Shown here piece after piece: positions 52,519 through 60,861 of a stretch of DNA of 64,000 nucleotides. The stretch covers positions 3,100,001 through 3,164,000 of the forward strand of contig NZ_CP081006.1 in NCBI RefSeq assembly GCF_022317005.1, read 5' to 3'. Position 1 is the first letter of the stretch. Each line of letters begins with the position of its first letter. This DNA is from Mycobacterium sp. IDR2000157661 (GTDB lineage: Bacteria; Actinomycetota; Actinomycetes; Mycobacteriales; Mycobacteriaceae). The notes beneath the pieces were generated by a model. The model saw only the letters and a list, made by a program, of their open reading frames with translations. It made no database searches and had not been told where the DNA came from. Position numbers and translations under genes: made by a program.

Positions 52519-53543
52519 CCCGGCCGACCGGCACGCTGATCAAGTTCACTAGTTTCGCACTCGTGATGGCCGTTCTGACCGCCTTCCTGTTCCTGATCTT
52601 CAGCAATATGAGAACCGGGTCGACGAATGAATACTCGGCGATCTTCACGGACGCCTCGCGACTCAAAACCGGTGACACCGTGCGGGTGGCCGGAATCCGG
52701 GTCGGCACGGTGAATGGGGTATCGCTTCAGCCCGACCGCAACGTGCTCGTCGATTTCGATGCAGATCAAGACATCGTGCTGACCACCGGAACCAAAGCGC
52801 ACATTCGCTACCTCAACCTGACCGGCGACCGCTTCCTCGAACTCGCCGACAGTCCGGGTTCGACGAAGATACTCCGCGCCGGCTCGCAGATACCCGTGGA
52901 ACGCACGGCACCCGCTCTGGACCTCGACCTGCTGCTCGGTGGCCTCAAACCGGTTATCCGCGGCCTCAATCCGCAGGACGTGAATGCGCTCACCTCGTCG
53001 CTGATCCAGATCTTGCAGGGCCAGGGGGGCACCCTCGAATCGTTGTTCTCGAAGACGTCGTCGTTCACGAACTCGTTGGCCGACAACAGCCAGGTCATCG
53101 AGCAAATGATCGACGAGTTGCGAACCCTGCTCGACACGCTGTCCAAAGACGGCGACCAGTTCTCCGGTGCGATCGACCGGCTCGAGCGACTTGTCAGTGG
53201 CTTGTCGGAGGACCGCGATCCCATCGGTGAGGCGATCACGTCTCTGGACAACGGCACGGCCTCGCTGGCCGATCTGCTCACGCGGGCGCGACCGCCGCTG
53301 GCCGGTACCGTCGACGAGTTGAACAGGCTGGCTCCGCTGTTGGACGGCAAGCACAAGGATTACATGGACGCCACCCTGCAGCGCTTGCCTGAGCTGTACC
53401 GCAAATTGGCGCGGGTTGGTTCGTACGGCGCGTTCTTCCCTTACTACATCTGCGGTATCACCTTCCGAGCCAGCGATCTGACGGGCCGAACCGTGGTCTT
53501 CCCGTGGATCAAACAAGAGACAGGGAGGTGCGCGGAACAGTAA
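52515..53543 (+). CDS. mceB: Mce family protein B
   Basis: A 342-residue Mce protein with anchor (about residues 13-33), Mce domain with VRVAGIRVGTV and helical domain; two Cys near the end (YICGITF and GRCAEQ) are typical. The TAA overlaps the mceC ATG (TAATG). Confidence 0.95.
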   Translation: MTRPTGTLIKFTSFALVMAVLTAFLFLIFSNMRTGSTNEYSAIFTDASRLKTGDTVRVAGIRVGTVNGVSLQPDRNVLVDFDADQDIVLTTGTKAHIRYLNLTGDRFLELADSPGSTKILRAGSQIPVERTAPALDLDLLLGGLKPVIRGLNPQDVNALTSSLIQILQGQGGTLESLFSKTSSFTNSLADNSQVIEQMIDELRTLLDTLSKDGDQFSGAIDRLERLVSGLSEDRDPIGEAITSLDNGTASLADLLTRARPPLAGTVDELNRLAPLLDGKHKDYMDATLQRLPELYRKLARVGSYGAFFPYYICGITFRASDLTGRTVVFPWIKQETGRCAEQ

Positions 53544-54655
53544 TGGCACTCATGGACAGATATCAGGGATCCCAACTCATCAGAGCGGGCGTCATCGGCG
53601 TCACTCTGATGATTCTCGTCATCATCGCAGGCCTTCAGCCCGAACGGTTGCTGCAATACGCGACCGCCGTCAAGTATCAGGCGCTGTTCACCGAGGCGGG
53701 CGGGCTCTCAGCGGGTAATGACGTCACGGTGTCGGGCATCAAGGTCGGAACTGTTTACTCGATCGAACTCGATAACGGCGACGCACTGGTGAGTTTCACC
53801 ATCGCCGGAAAGGCGGCCCTCGGCTCGGAATCCACCGCGCATATCCGTACGGGGACCCTGCTCGGCGAGCGCGTGCTGGCCCTGGAGTCCGAGGGAAGTG
53901 GCAAGCTTGATCACGATCAGGTCATTCCGGTCACGCGCACGTCGTCGCCCTACTCCTTGACCGACGCTGTCAGTGAGCTCACCACGAATACCGCTGAGAC
54001 CAATACCGACACCTTGAACCAGTCGCTGGACACGCTGGCGACGACGCTCGACCAGATTTCGCCGGAGCTGGGCCCGACCTTCGACGGGCTGTCCCGACTG
54101 TCGCGCTCGCTCAATGAGCGTGACGAGAGTCTGGCCGAACTGCTGAGAACCGCCGGCGACGTGACCGGCATCTTGTCCGAGCGCAGCGAGCAGGTCAACA
54201 CGCTTATCCTCAATGCCAACGATCTGCTAGCGGTGCTCAACGAGCGTCGGCAGGCCATCGTGAGCCTGCTCGCGAACACCTCGGCGGTGTCGCGGCAGCT
54301 GACCGGTGTAGTGGCCGACAATGAGCAGGAGCTGGCGCCGACGCTGGAGAAGCTCAACCGCGTCAATGCAATGTTGATCAAGAACAGGGACAACATCGGC
54401 AAGGCGCTTCCCGGCCTGGCCAAGTACGAAGTCACCCAGGGTGAGATCGTGGCAAACGGGGCCTACTACAACGCGTTCATACCCAACATCCAACCATCGC
54501 AGATCCTGCAGCCGTTCTTGGACTACGTCTTCGGATTCCGCCGTGGTGTGGATGCAGGCCAGCCGCCGGACAATGCCGGGCCACGCGCCGAGCTGCCCTT
54601 CCCCGTCAACGGCATTCCGCAACCAGGAGATCTGCCCAATGATGGCAACCCGTAA
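53543..54655 (+). CDS. mceC: Mce family protein C
   Basis: A 370-residue Mce protein. ATG at 53543 overlaps the mceB stop by one base and is preceded by GGGAGG; upstream frame-mates lie within mceB. Anchor near residues 13-31, Mce domain with VTVSGIKVGTV, long helical region rich in Ser/Leu heptads, and a C-terminal tail ending at Pro/Gly-rich sequence. Confidence 0.94.
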   Translation: MALMDRYQGSQLIRAGVIGVTLMILVIIAGLQPERLLQYATAVKYQALFTEAGGLSAGNDVTVSGIKVGTVYSIELDNGDALVSFTIAGKAALGSESTAHIRTGTLLGERVLALESEGSGKLDHDQVIPVTRTSSPYSLTDAVSELTTNTAETNTDTLNQSLDTLATTLDQISPELGPTFDGLSRLSRSLNERDESLAELLRTAGDVTGILSERSEQVNTLILNANDLLAVLNERRQAIVSLLANTSAVSRQLTGVVADNEQELAPTLEKLNRVNAMLIKNRDNIGKALPGLAKYEVTQGEIVANGAYYNAFIPNIQPSQILQPFLDYVFGFRRGVDAGQPPDNAGPRAELPFPVNGIPQPGDLPNDGNP

Positions 54656-56135
54656 GCCACTCGCGGTCGTCACCGCCGTGCTGCTGGCCGTCGTGCTGGT
54701 GGCCGGAGCGGTGTTTCTGGTGCGACAGATGTTCTTCAGGCCTTACACCATCACCGCCTACTTCCCGACCGCCACCGCGATCTACCCCGGCGACGAGGTT
54801 CGCGTCGCGGGTGTCAAGGTCGGCAAGATCGACTCCATCAAGCCTGAAGGCACGCAAACCAAGATGACCTTGAAGGTCGACCATGAGGTGCCCGTTCCGG
54901 CGAACGCCAAGGCGGTGATCGTCGCGCAGAATTTGGTTGCGGCGCGTTATGTCCAGCTCACGCCGGCGTACCGGAAGGGCGACGGGCCGACCATGGCTGA
55001 CGGCGCGGTGATCCCTAGCGATCGAACCGCAGTCCCTGTCGAGTGGGACCAGGTAAAAGATCAACTGATGCGCCTGGCATCGGAGTTGGGTCCGACGGCC
55101 GAAGAGTCGGGCACCTCCATCTCGAGGTTCATTGACAGCGCAGCCAACGCATTGGACGGCAACGGCGACAAGCTGCGGGAGACTCTGGCTCAGTTATCCG
55201 GCGCGGCGCGGATTTTCGCCGAAGGCAGCGGCAATGTCGTCGACATCATCAAGAATCTCCAAACGTTCGTCACCGCACTTCGCGACAGCAAACAACAGAT
55301 CGTGATGTTCGAGAATCGGCTGGCCAGTCTGACCAGCGTTGTGAACGACAGCCGGTCCGATCTGGACGCAGCATTGTCCGACTTGTCGGTTGCCCTCGGC
55401 GAGGTGCAGCGCTTCGTCGCCGGCAGTAGGGATCAAGTGTCTGAACAGGTCAGAAGCCTCGCCGATGTCACCCAGATCCTGGTCGACAACCGCACGGCCG
55501 TGGAGAACATCCTGCATATCACGCCGAACGCGATCGCCAACTACGCGAACATCTACTACCCACCCTCGGGCGGGGTGAGCGGAGCGTTCAGTCTGTCCAA
55601 CTTCGCGAATCCGGTGTACTTCGTCTGCGGGCTGATCGGCGCCATCGAGAACACCACCGCGCCCGAAACGGCGAAACTGTGCTCGCAATATCTGGGCCCG
55701 GCGCTGCGATTGCTCAATTTCAACAACCTGCCGTTCCCCATCAACTTGTATCTGAGACCTGCCCCGAAACCGGAGAACATCATCTACACCGACCCGAAGC
55801 TGGCACCGGGCGGCGCCGGGCCGGGCGATCCGCCCGAGCCCTTCCCATCGGTGTCGGCCTACCTCGGGGCCGGTGACATCCCGCCGCCCCCCGGCTGGGG
55901 AGCGCCGCCCGGCCCACCGGGGTTGTATTCGCCGGGCGGAGAAGTGCCCGCCACTCCCCAACCGGCGTTGTACCCGGGCGCGCCGATTCCGGGGCCGCCC
56001 ACCGTGCTCCCGGGACCCCCCACTGTGGACGAGATGCTGCTTCCGCAATCCCCGGCAGTTCCTGCGGATCAGGCGCCGCCGCCTGTGGCACCCGGCACGC
56101 CGCTGCTGCCCGCAGAAGGAGGGCCACGACCGTGA
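54639..56135 (+). CDS. mceD: Mce family protein D
   Basis: A 498-residue Mce protein. ATG at 54639 (second ATG at 54642) follows AGGAGA and overlaps mceC by 17 bases. Anchor near residues 8-28, Mce domain with VRVAGVKVGKI, helical region to about 390, then about 110 residues very rich in Pro and Gly (PPPPGWGAPPGPPG) as is typical of MceD/F, which probably spans the cell wall. Confidence 0.94.
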   Translation: MMATRKPLAVVTAVLLAVVLVAGAVFLVRQMFFRPYTITAYFPTATAIYPGDEVRVAGVKVGKIDSIKPEGTQTKMTLKVDHEVPVPANAKAVIVAQNLVAARYVQLTPAYRKGDGPTMADGAVIPSDRTAVPVEWDQVKDQLMRLASELGPTAEESGTSISRFIDSAANALDGNGDKLRETLAQLSGAARIFAEGSGNVVDIIKNLQTFVTALRDSKQQIVMFENRLASLTSVVNDSRSDLDAALSDLSVALGEVQRFVAGSRDQVSEQVRSLADVTQILVDNRTAVENILHITPNAIANYANIYYPPSGGVSGAFSLSNFANPVYFVCGLIGAIENTTAPETAKLCSQYLGPALRLLNFNNLPFPINLYLRPAPKPENIIYTDPKLAPGGAGPGDPPEPFPSVSAYLGAGDIPPPPGWGAPPGPPGLYSPGGEVPATPQPALYPGAPIPGPPTVLPGPPTVDEMLLPQSPAVPADQAPPPVAPGTPLLPAEGGPRP

Positions 56136-57469
56136 CACGCATGAGGAACGTCAAGTCGTTGGCCATCGGCGGTGCCTGTGTGGTCGTGACAATGACGGGC
56201 TGCTCGTTTCAAGGATTGAACTCGCTACCGTTGCCAGGAGCAGTAGGGCGGGGCCCAGACGCGGTCACCTACCACGTCGAGATTCCGAATGTGTCGACGA
56301 TGGAGTCCAATTCGCCGGTCATGATCGACGACGTCGTTGTCGGCAGCGTCGGCAAGATGACTGTCGACGACTGGCACGCGGATGTGGAGATCTCGGTCAA
56401 GCCGGACGTTGTGGTGCCTGCCAATGCGGTGGCCTCGGTCGGGCAGACCAGCCTGCTGGGGTCGATGCACCTGGCCCTCAACCCGCCGCTGGGCGAAGAG
56501 CCGAGCGGCAGGCTGCAGCCGGGCGCCACTATCGGGTTGAACCGGTCTTCGACCTATCCGACTACCGAACAGACACTGTCATCGCTGTCCGTGATAGCCA
56601 ACGGCGGCGGTCTGGGGCAGATCGGTGACATCATCCAAAACACCAACACCGCGCTGTCCGGCCGTGAACCGCAGATCCGGGAACTGCTCACCCGCCTCGA
56701 CAACGTCGTAGGCGTCCTCGACCAGCAACGCGACAACATCATCACGACCATCCAGCAACTGAGGCGAGTCGCCGGCACGTTCGCAGCCCAACGCGATGTG
56801 ATCGACCGCGCGCTCAGGGACATTCCGCCGGCATTGGATGTGCTGGTCAGGGAACGGCCCCGGCTGACGACCGCACTGGACAAGCTGGGGCAGTTGAGCA
56901 ACACCGCCACCCGTCTGGTCAACGACGCCGGCGACGATCTGGTGACCAACCTCAAGAACCTCGAGCCGACGATCAAGGCGCTCGCCGACGTGGGACCCGA
57001 TCTGACGATTGGGCTTCGGTTTGCTACCGCCTTCCCGTATGGCCCGACGTTCGCCGACCGAATCACAAGGGGCGACTACATCAACCTGTTCGCGGTCTTC
57101 GACATCACCTATCCGCGACTGAAACGAACGTTCTTCCTCGGCACTCGGTGGGGTGACCAAGACGCCAAGTTCATCCCGGCGCCAGGCGATCCCTTCCATC
57201 TCAACTACTCCTACAATCCGCTCGGTGTCGGTGTCGCGCCGCCCCCGCCGGAGGACGCGGCCCTCACGGCGGCATTACCCCCGCCCCTGCCTGCGCCGAG
57301 CGGGCCGATGCCGCCAGTGACGGGACCAGTCGTCCCGGTCGAGCCACCGGCGAACACGGCCCCGGTAACCACGTCCTCGCAACTCTTCGCGGGTCCGTAC
57401 GTACCGGAAGCGGCGGCACCACCGGCACCGTCGATACCTGTGCCACCGACACCGGGAGGTGGTGGCTGA
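56132..57469 (+). CDS. mceE: Mce family lipoprotein E
   Basis: A 445-residue Mce protein with a lipoprotein signal: VVVTMTGC places the lipidated Cys at residue 24. The Mce domain has VMIDDVVVGSV. The C-terminus is Pro-rich. GTG at 56132 overlaps the mceD stop by 4 bases. Position five in the operon and the lipobox identify it as the LprK/LprN-type subunit. Confidence 0.95.
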   Translation: MTRMRNVKSLAIGGACVVVTMTGCSFQGLNSLPLPGAVGRGPDAVTYHVEIPNVSTMESNSPVMIDDVVVGSVGKMTVDDWHADVEISVKPDVVVPANAVASVGQTSLLGSMHLALNPPLGEEPSGRLQPGATIGLNRSSTYPTTEQTLSSLSVIANGGGLGQIGDIIQNTNTALSGREPQIRELLTRLDNVVGVLDQQRDNIITTIQQLRRVAGTFAAQRDVIDRALRDIPPALDVLVRERPRLTTALDKLGQLSNTATRLVNDAGDDLVTNLKNLEPTIKALADVGPDLTIGLRFATAFPYGPTFADRITRGDYINLFAVFDITYPRLKRTFFLGTRWGDQDAKFIPAPGDPFHLNYSYNPLGVGVAPPPPEDAALTAALPPPLPAPSGPMPPVTGPVVPVEPPANTAPVTTSSQLFAGPYVPEAAAPPAPSIPVPPTPGGGG

Positions 57470-59232
57470 TGCTTCTCACGCGCTTCGTCCGGAACCAGTT
57501 GATCATCTTCACCATCGCATCGATCGTCGGTGTCTCAGTGATGGTCTTCACCTACATGCAACTGCCGGCCCTGCTCGGCATCGGTCACATCCAGGTGACG
57601 TTGGAACTGCCGGCCGCGGGCGGTTTGTATCGCTTCTCCAACGTGACCTACCGAGGCGTTCAAGTGGGTGAGGTGCGGGAAGTCACGCTCACCGAGAAGG
57701 GCGCGGAAGCAAAGCTGACTCTAGGTACCTCGCCGAAGATTCCCGCGGATCTCGAGGCCGCCGTACGTAGCGTCTCGGCTGTGGGTGAGCAGTACGTCGA
57801 CCTGCGTCCGCGTACCAATTCCGGCCCGTACCTGCGGGATGGCTCGGTGATACCCATGTCGGAAGCCACGATCCCGCAGCCGGTTGGCCCGATGCTCGAT
57901 CAGGTCAGCAAACTGGTGGACAGTATTCCGGGAGACCGGCTCAGCGACTTGCTCGATGAGTCGTTCAAGGGCCTCAATGGCGCTGGTGAGGACTTTCAGT
58001 CCCTGCTCGACTCGTCGTCGAACATCACCGATTACCTCAATGACGTATCCGACCAGAGCCGAGCGTTGATCGACGACAGCGGACCACTTCTGGAATCGCA
58101 GGCCGAGAGTGCGGAGGCCATCCGGACATGGTCGCGCAGCCTTGCGGGAATCACCGAGCAGGTCGCGCAGGACGACCCCCAAGTGCGGGCAATCCTGCAG
58201 CGCGGACCAGGCTTCGCCCAAGAAGTGTCGCAGCTTCTCACTCAGGTGAAGCCCACGCTGCCGATTCTGTTGGCGAACCTGACCACCTTGGGTCAGATCC
58301 TGGTCACCTACAATCCAGCGCTCGAACAACTGCTCGTGCTGCTGCCTGCAGTCATCGCGTCTCAACAGTCCTTCGGATTGCCGAAGAACAACCCGACGGG
58401 TCTGCCGTTGAGTGACTTCACGCTCACCGTCGCCGACCCGAACTCTTGCACGGTCGGCTTCCTACCTCCGTCGCGGTGGCGCAACCCCGCCGATACCACC
58501 ACCGTCGACACACCCGACGGGTTGTACTGCAAACTTCCGCAGGATTCGCCGATCGCTGTGCGTGGCGCTCGCAACTACCCCTGCATCGAGCACCCTGGAA
58601 AGCGCGCTCCCACAGTGGAAATCTGCAACGACCCCAAGGGGTTTGTGCCCTCTGCTATACGGCAACACACACTCGGGCCGTATCCGTTCGATCCGAATCT
58701 GATCGCGCAGGGTGTGCCGCCCGATGACCGCGTCGACTTCGAGGACCGGATTTATGCCCCCGTTGAGGGCACGCCGCTGTCGCCGGGCGCCCCACCGACC
58801 GGAGGGGAACCCCTCCCGCGGGGAGCCCCGCCGTCCGCGCCCGGCCCGCCGAATCCGCTGACGGCTCCATTGCCACCGACGCCCTCAGCGTCACCGTTGG
58901 CGCCGCCGCCTCCGGGCAATTCCCCCAATGGAGTGCCGATACCGCCCGCGGCCGCACCGATCGCACCGGCCGCCGGAGAGGTACCGCCGGCGCCGCAGGG
59001 TCCGCCACCTGGGCCCGTCGTGATGCTGCCGCCGGATGGCGGCGCGGTTCCGGCAGCGCCAAGCGGTTTCAGCAGCAGCGGTTCTGGGCGCGCCGGCGGA
59101 CCATCCGTCGCGGTAACGCAGTATGACCCGCGCACGGGTCGTTATCTCGCTCCCAATGGTCAGCTGCAGCAGGTGACGACTGCGGCGGCCGGGTCGCACC
59201 CCAAGACCTGGAAAGACCTGCTGCCGACCTGA
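57469..59232 (+). CDS. mceF: Mce family protein F
   Basis: A 587-residue Mce protein, the longest of the six. Anchor near residues 13-33, Mce domain with VTYRGVQVGEV, helical region to about 330, a Cys-containing segment (SCTVGF, YCKLPQ, PCIEH, EICNDP) and a Pro-rich region of about 130 residues near the C-terminus. ATG at 57469 overlaps the mceE stop (TGATG). No mas-type accessory gene follows on the same strand, unlike many mce loci. Confidence 0.95.
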   Translation: MLLTRFVRNQLIIFTIASIVGVSVMVFTYMQLPALLGIGHIQVTLELPAAGGLYRFSNVTYRGVQVGEVREVTLTEKGAEAKLTLGTSPKIPADLEAAVRSVSAVGEQYVDLRPRTNSGPYLRDGSVIPMSEATIPQPVGPMLDQVSKLVDSIPGDRLSDLLDESFKGLNGAGEDFQSLLDSSSNITDYLNDVSDQSRALIDDSGPLLESQAESAEAIRTWSRSLAGITEQVAQDDPQVRAILQRGPGFAQEVSQLLTQVKPTLPILLANLTTLGQILVTYNPALEQLLVLLPAVIASQQSFGLPKNNPTGLPLSDFTLTVADPNSCTVGFLPPSRWRNPADTTTVDTPDGLYCKLPQDSPIAVRGARNYPCIEHPGKRAPTVEICNDPKGFVPSAIRQHTLGPYPFDPNLIAQGVPPDDRVDFEDRIYAPVEGTPLSPGAPPTGGEPLPRGAPPSAPGPPNPLTAPLPPTPSASPLAPPPPGNSPNGVPIPPAAAPIAPAAGEVPPAPQGPPPGPVVMLPPDGGAVPAAPSGFSSSGSGRAGGPSVAVTQYDPRTGRYLAPNGQLQQVTTAAAGSHPKTWKDLLPT

Positions 59233-59234
59233 GC

Positions 59235-59284
59235 TTGACCCGGGCCCGAGGCTGATCGAAGAGTTGACCGGGCCCGAGCCTGAT
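59235..59284. terminator. Tandem GC-rich repeat after mceF, possible bidirectional terminator
   Basis: TTGACCcGGGCCCGAGGCTGAT (59235-59256) is followed by a near copy at 59264-59284 lacking one C and with one base changed. Each contains the self-complementary CGGGCCCG, so the two copies can also pair with each other. It fills the 63-base gap between the convergent mceF and the secreted-protein gene ending at 59296. Confidence 0.5.
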
Positions 59285-59295
59285 TGCGCTGGCGG

Positions 59296-59838
59296 CTAAG
59301 ACATGATTTCCAGCCGCACCGGCAACTGTGTGACGACTGGCTTGTTGTATCCGCATGCGCCACTAGGGGCCTGGGTCCTCTCCCAGCCCACGACCAAGTT
59401 CCGGTCCTTGTTCTTCTCACTGGTGTCCGGGCTCCACCCCCACAACGCGAAGTTCTGGTGAGCGGAGACTGCGGTGCCGTCGGGGCACGGCAGCCAGTTC
59501 GGGATGTCGCGGTCGATCCGCCAGGAATCGCCATTGAAGTTCAGCGCACCGGTCCAGCCTGCGTCGCTTCTGACCTCGCCGTAGCATTCGATCGGACTGA
59601 TGCAGTCCGAGGTCACAGCCCAAGTCTCCGTTTTCGACGGCTGGTCTATGTAGACCTGGGCTCCACCCGCGCCGTTGGGACCCGCGCTGGTTTGCGCCCA
59701 TTCGCCGTTCGAGAAGGCCCGGTAGGTGCCGTTGAGCGCAACTCCATAGTCCGTGGCGTTCGCTGACGGCGCGGATACCACATTTCCGATCATGGCGATC
59801 GACGCCAAAGCGCCAGCGGCCCACTCAACTCCGCGCAT
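59296..59838 (-). CDS. Secreted protein of unknown function
   Basis: A 180-residue exported protein. The signal peptide runs to about residue 28 (AAGALASIAMIGNVVSA, cleavage near SANA-TD). The mature part has six regions rich in Trp and Gly and four to five Cys (SDCISPIECYG, PCPDG, GACGY). Similar to the unnamed mycobacterial exported proteins with a WGWSPDT-like segment. It may be membrane- or cell-wall-associated and accompany the Mce system, but this is only positional. Confidence 0.75.
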   Translation of the reverse strand: MRGVEWAAGALASIAMIGNVVSAPSANATDYGVALNGTYRAFSNGEWAQTSAGPNGAGGAQVYIDQPSKTETWAVTSDCISPIECYGEVRSDAGWTGALNFNGDSWRIDRDIPNWLPCPDGTAVSAHQNFALWGWSPDTSEKNKDRNLVVGWERTQAPSGACGYNKPVVTQLPVRLEIMS

Positions 59839-59916
59839 GTGTGCAAGCCTATCGCCGCTGGCCGCGATCCTTCGCGAAAGCGAGAATTTGACTACTGCAC
59901 ATGTGAGAATGGGCCG

Positions 59917-60294
59917 GTGCGATCCGTCGTCGCCCTGCTTGCCACCGTCCTATCCGCCGTTTCGGTAACCGCCGCGCCACCCGCTGCAGGGCAACCTGAG
60001 TGCAACTATCCGAGCTGCACGCCGGGCATCGTTCCCAACATCGTTCTTGGTTCGTATTGCAGCAACCACACCTACTACGTGTTCGGTGTGACGTCGTGGG
60101 GCCGGCTGGTTTTCTGCGGTTCACCCAGGCGTTACGAACCGCGGTGGTTCCGATCGCCAGAGATGCACGGGGTCAAGAACGAGAACGACTACTGTCCCGC
60201 ATTGGACGGTGAGGTCGCTCAGGCACCGGATGGCCTGTTCTTGACGTGCGTGGGCAACAACGGCGCCAGTCGCTGGGTGCGCGGCGACGTGTAG
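59917..60294 (+). CDS. Small secreted Cys-rich protein (paralog of 60329-60751)
   Basis: A 125-residue exported protein. GTG at 59917 gives a signal peptide (VVALLATVLSAVSV, cleavage near AAGQ-PE). The mature part has six Cys and ends NNGASRWVRGD. It is related to the protein encoded convergently at 60329: both have C-x4-5-C-x-P at the start, PNIV/QNVV, a VFG segment, LVFC/LICA and NGA(S/T)RWV at the end. Confidence 0.75.
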   Translation: MRSVVALLATVLSAVSVTAAPPAAGQPECNYPSCTPGIVPNIVLGSYCSNHTYYVFGVTSWGRLVFCGSPRRYEPRWFRSPEMHGVKNENDYCPALDGEVAQAPDGLFLTCVGNNGASRWVRGDV

Positions 60295-60320
60295 ATCGTT
60301 CGACACGCGGGGGAACCACT

Positions 60321-60345
60321 AACGCGCGTCAAGCCGGCGCGCGTT
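60321..60345. terminator. Hairpin between convergent secreted-protein genes
   Basis: AACGCGCG (60321-60328) and CGCGCGTT (60338-60345) are perfect complements around a 9-base loop. The left arm is in the gap after 60294 and the loop includes the stop of the minus-strand gene (60329-60331). Likely terminator for the plus-strand gene; no U-tract follows, as is common in mycobacteria. Confidence 0.5.
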
Positions 60346-60751
60346 GCCATGTGCTTGGGTCCAGCGTGAAATGCACCCACCGCGTCGCCCCGTTCATCGC
60401 CGCACACTGCAGCGGAATGCCGGGGGTACGCGGCTGCAAGTCGTTCCCGGCCAAGGGTTCCTGCGCCGTATCACCGGCCCGTTCGCAGGGAAGTGCCAAT
60501 TCGCGTGTGCCGATCAACGGTCCGACGCGCACCCACCTACCCCATGCGGCACAGATGAGGGTCCCACGGTCGGCGTCCAAGCCGAAGACGAAAGAAGGGC
60601 GAGGTTGACAGGGCGCGCCCTCAACGACATTCTGGGCAACGTTGGGAACGCAGTCCGCCGAATCACAAGCTGCCGACGCCTGACCGGCGAGGGGCATCGT
60701 CGTGGTGATCAGTCCACAAGCGATGACCGGTGCAATGAAGATCTTGCGCAC
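60329..60751 (-). CDS. Small secreted Cys-rich protein (paralog of 59917-60294)
   Basis: A 140-residue exported protein with signal peptide ending near GQASA-AC. Six to seven Cys follow, beginning ACDSADCVPN. The end reads NGATRWVHFTLD. Homologous to the convergent neighbour, from which it differs by a longer central segment. Function unknown. Confidence 0.75.
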   Translation of the reverse strand: MRKIFIAPVIACGLITTTMPLAGQASAACDSADCVPNVAQNVVEGAPCQPRPSFVFGLDADRGTLICAAWGRWVRVGPLIGTRELALPCERAGDTAQEPLAGNDLQPRTPGIPLQCAAMNGATRWVHFTLDPSTWQRAPA

Positions 60752-60861
60752 CTTTGCCCCTCTCGGAAATCAGGTCATCGGATGTCCAGCCTAGCGTTGC
60801 CGCTGCAGCTTCGGGCGATGTTCCAGGCTGAAGAACCGCGCGATGGTGACCTCAGGCGGGC

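Noticed and set aside
49638-59232. Assignment of the mce operon to the cholesterol-specific mce4 type
   Set aside because: The sequence shows a complete yrbE/mce set but no diagnostic feature that separates mce groups by eye; a phylogeny is needed.
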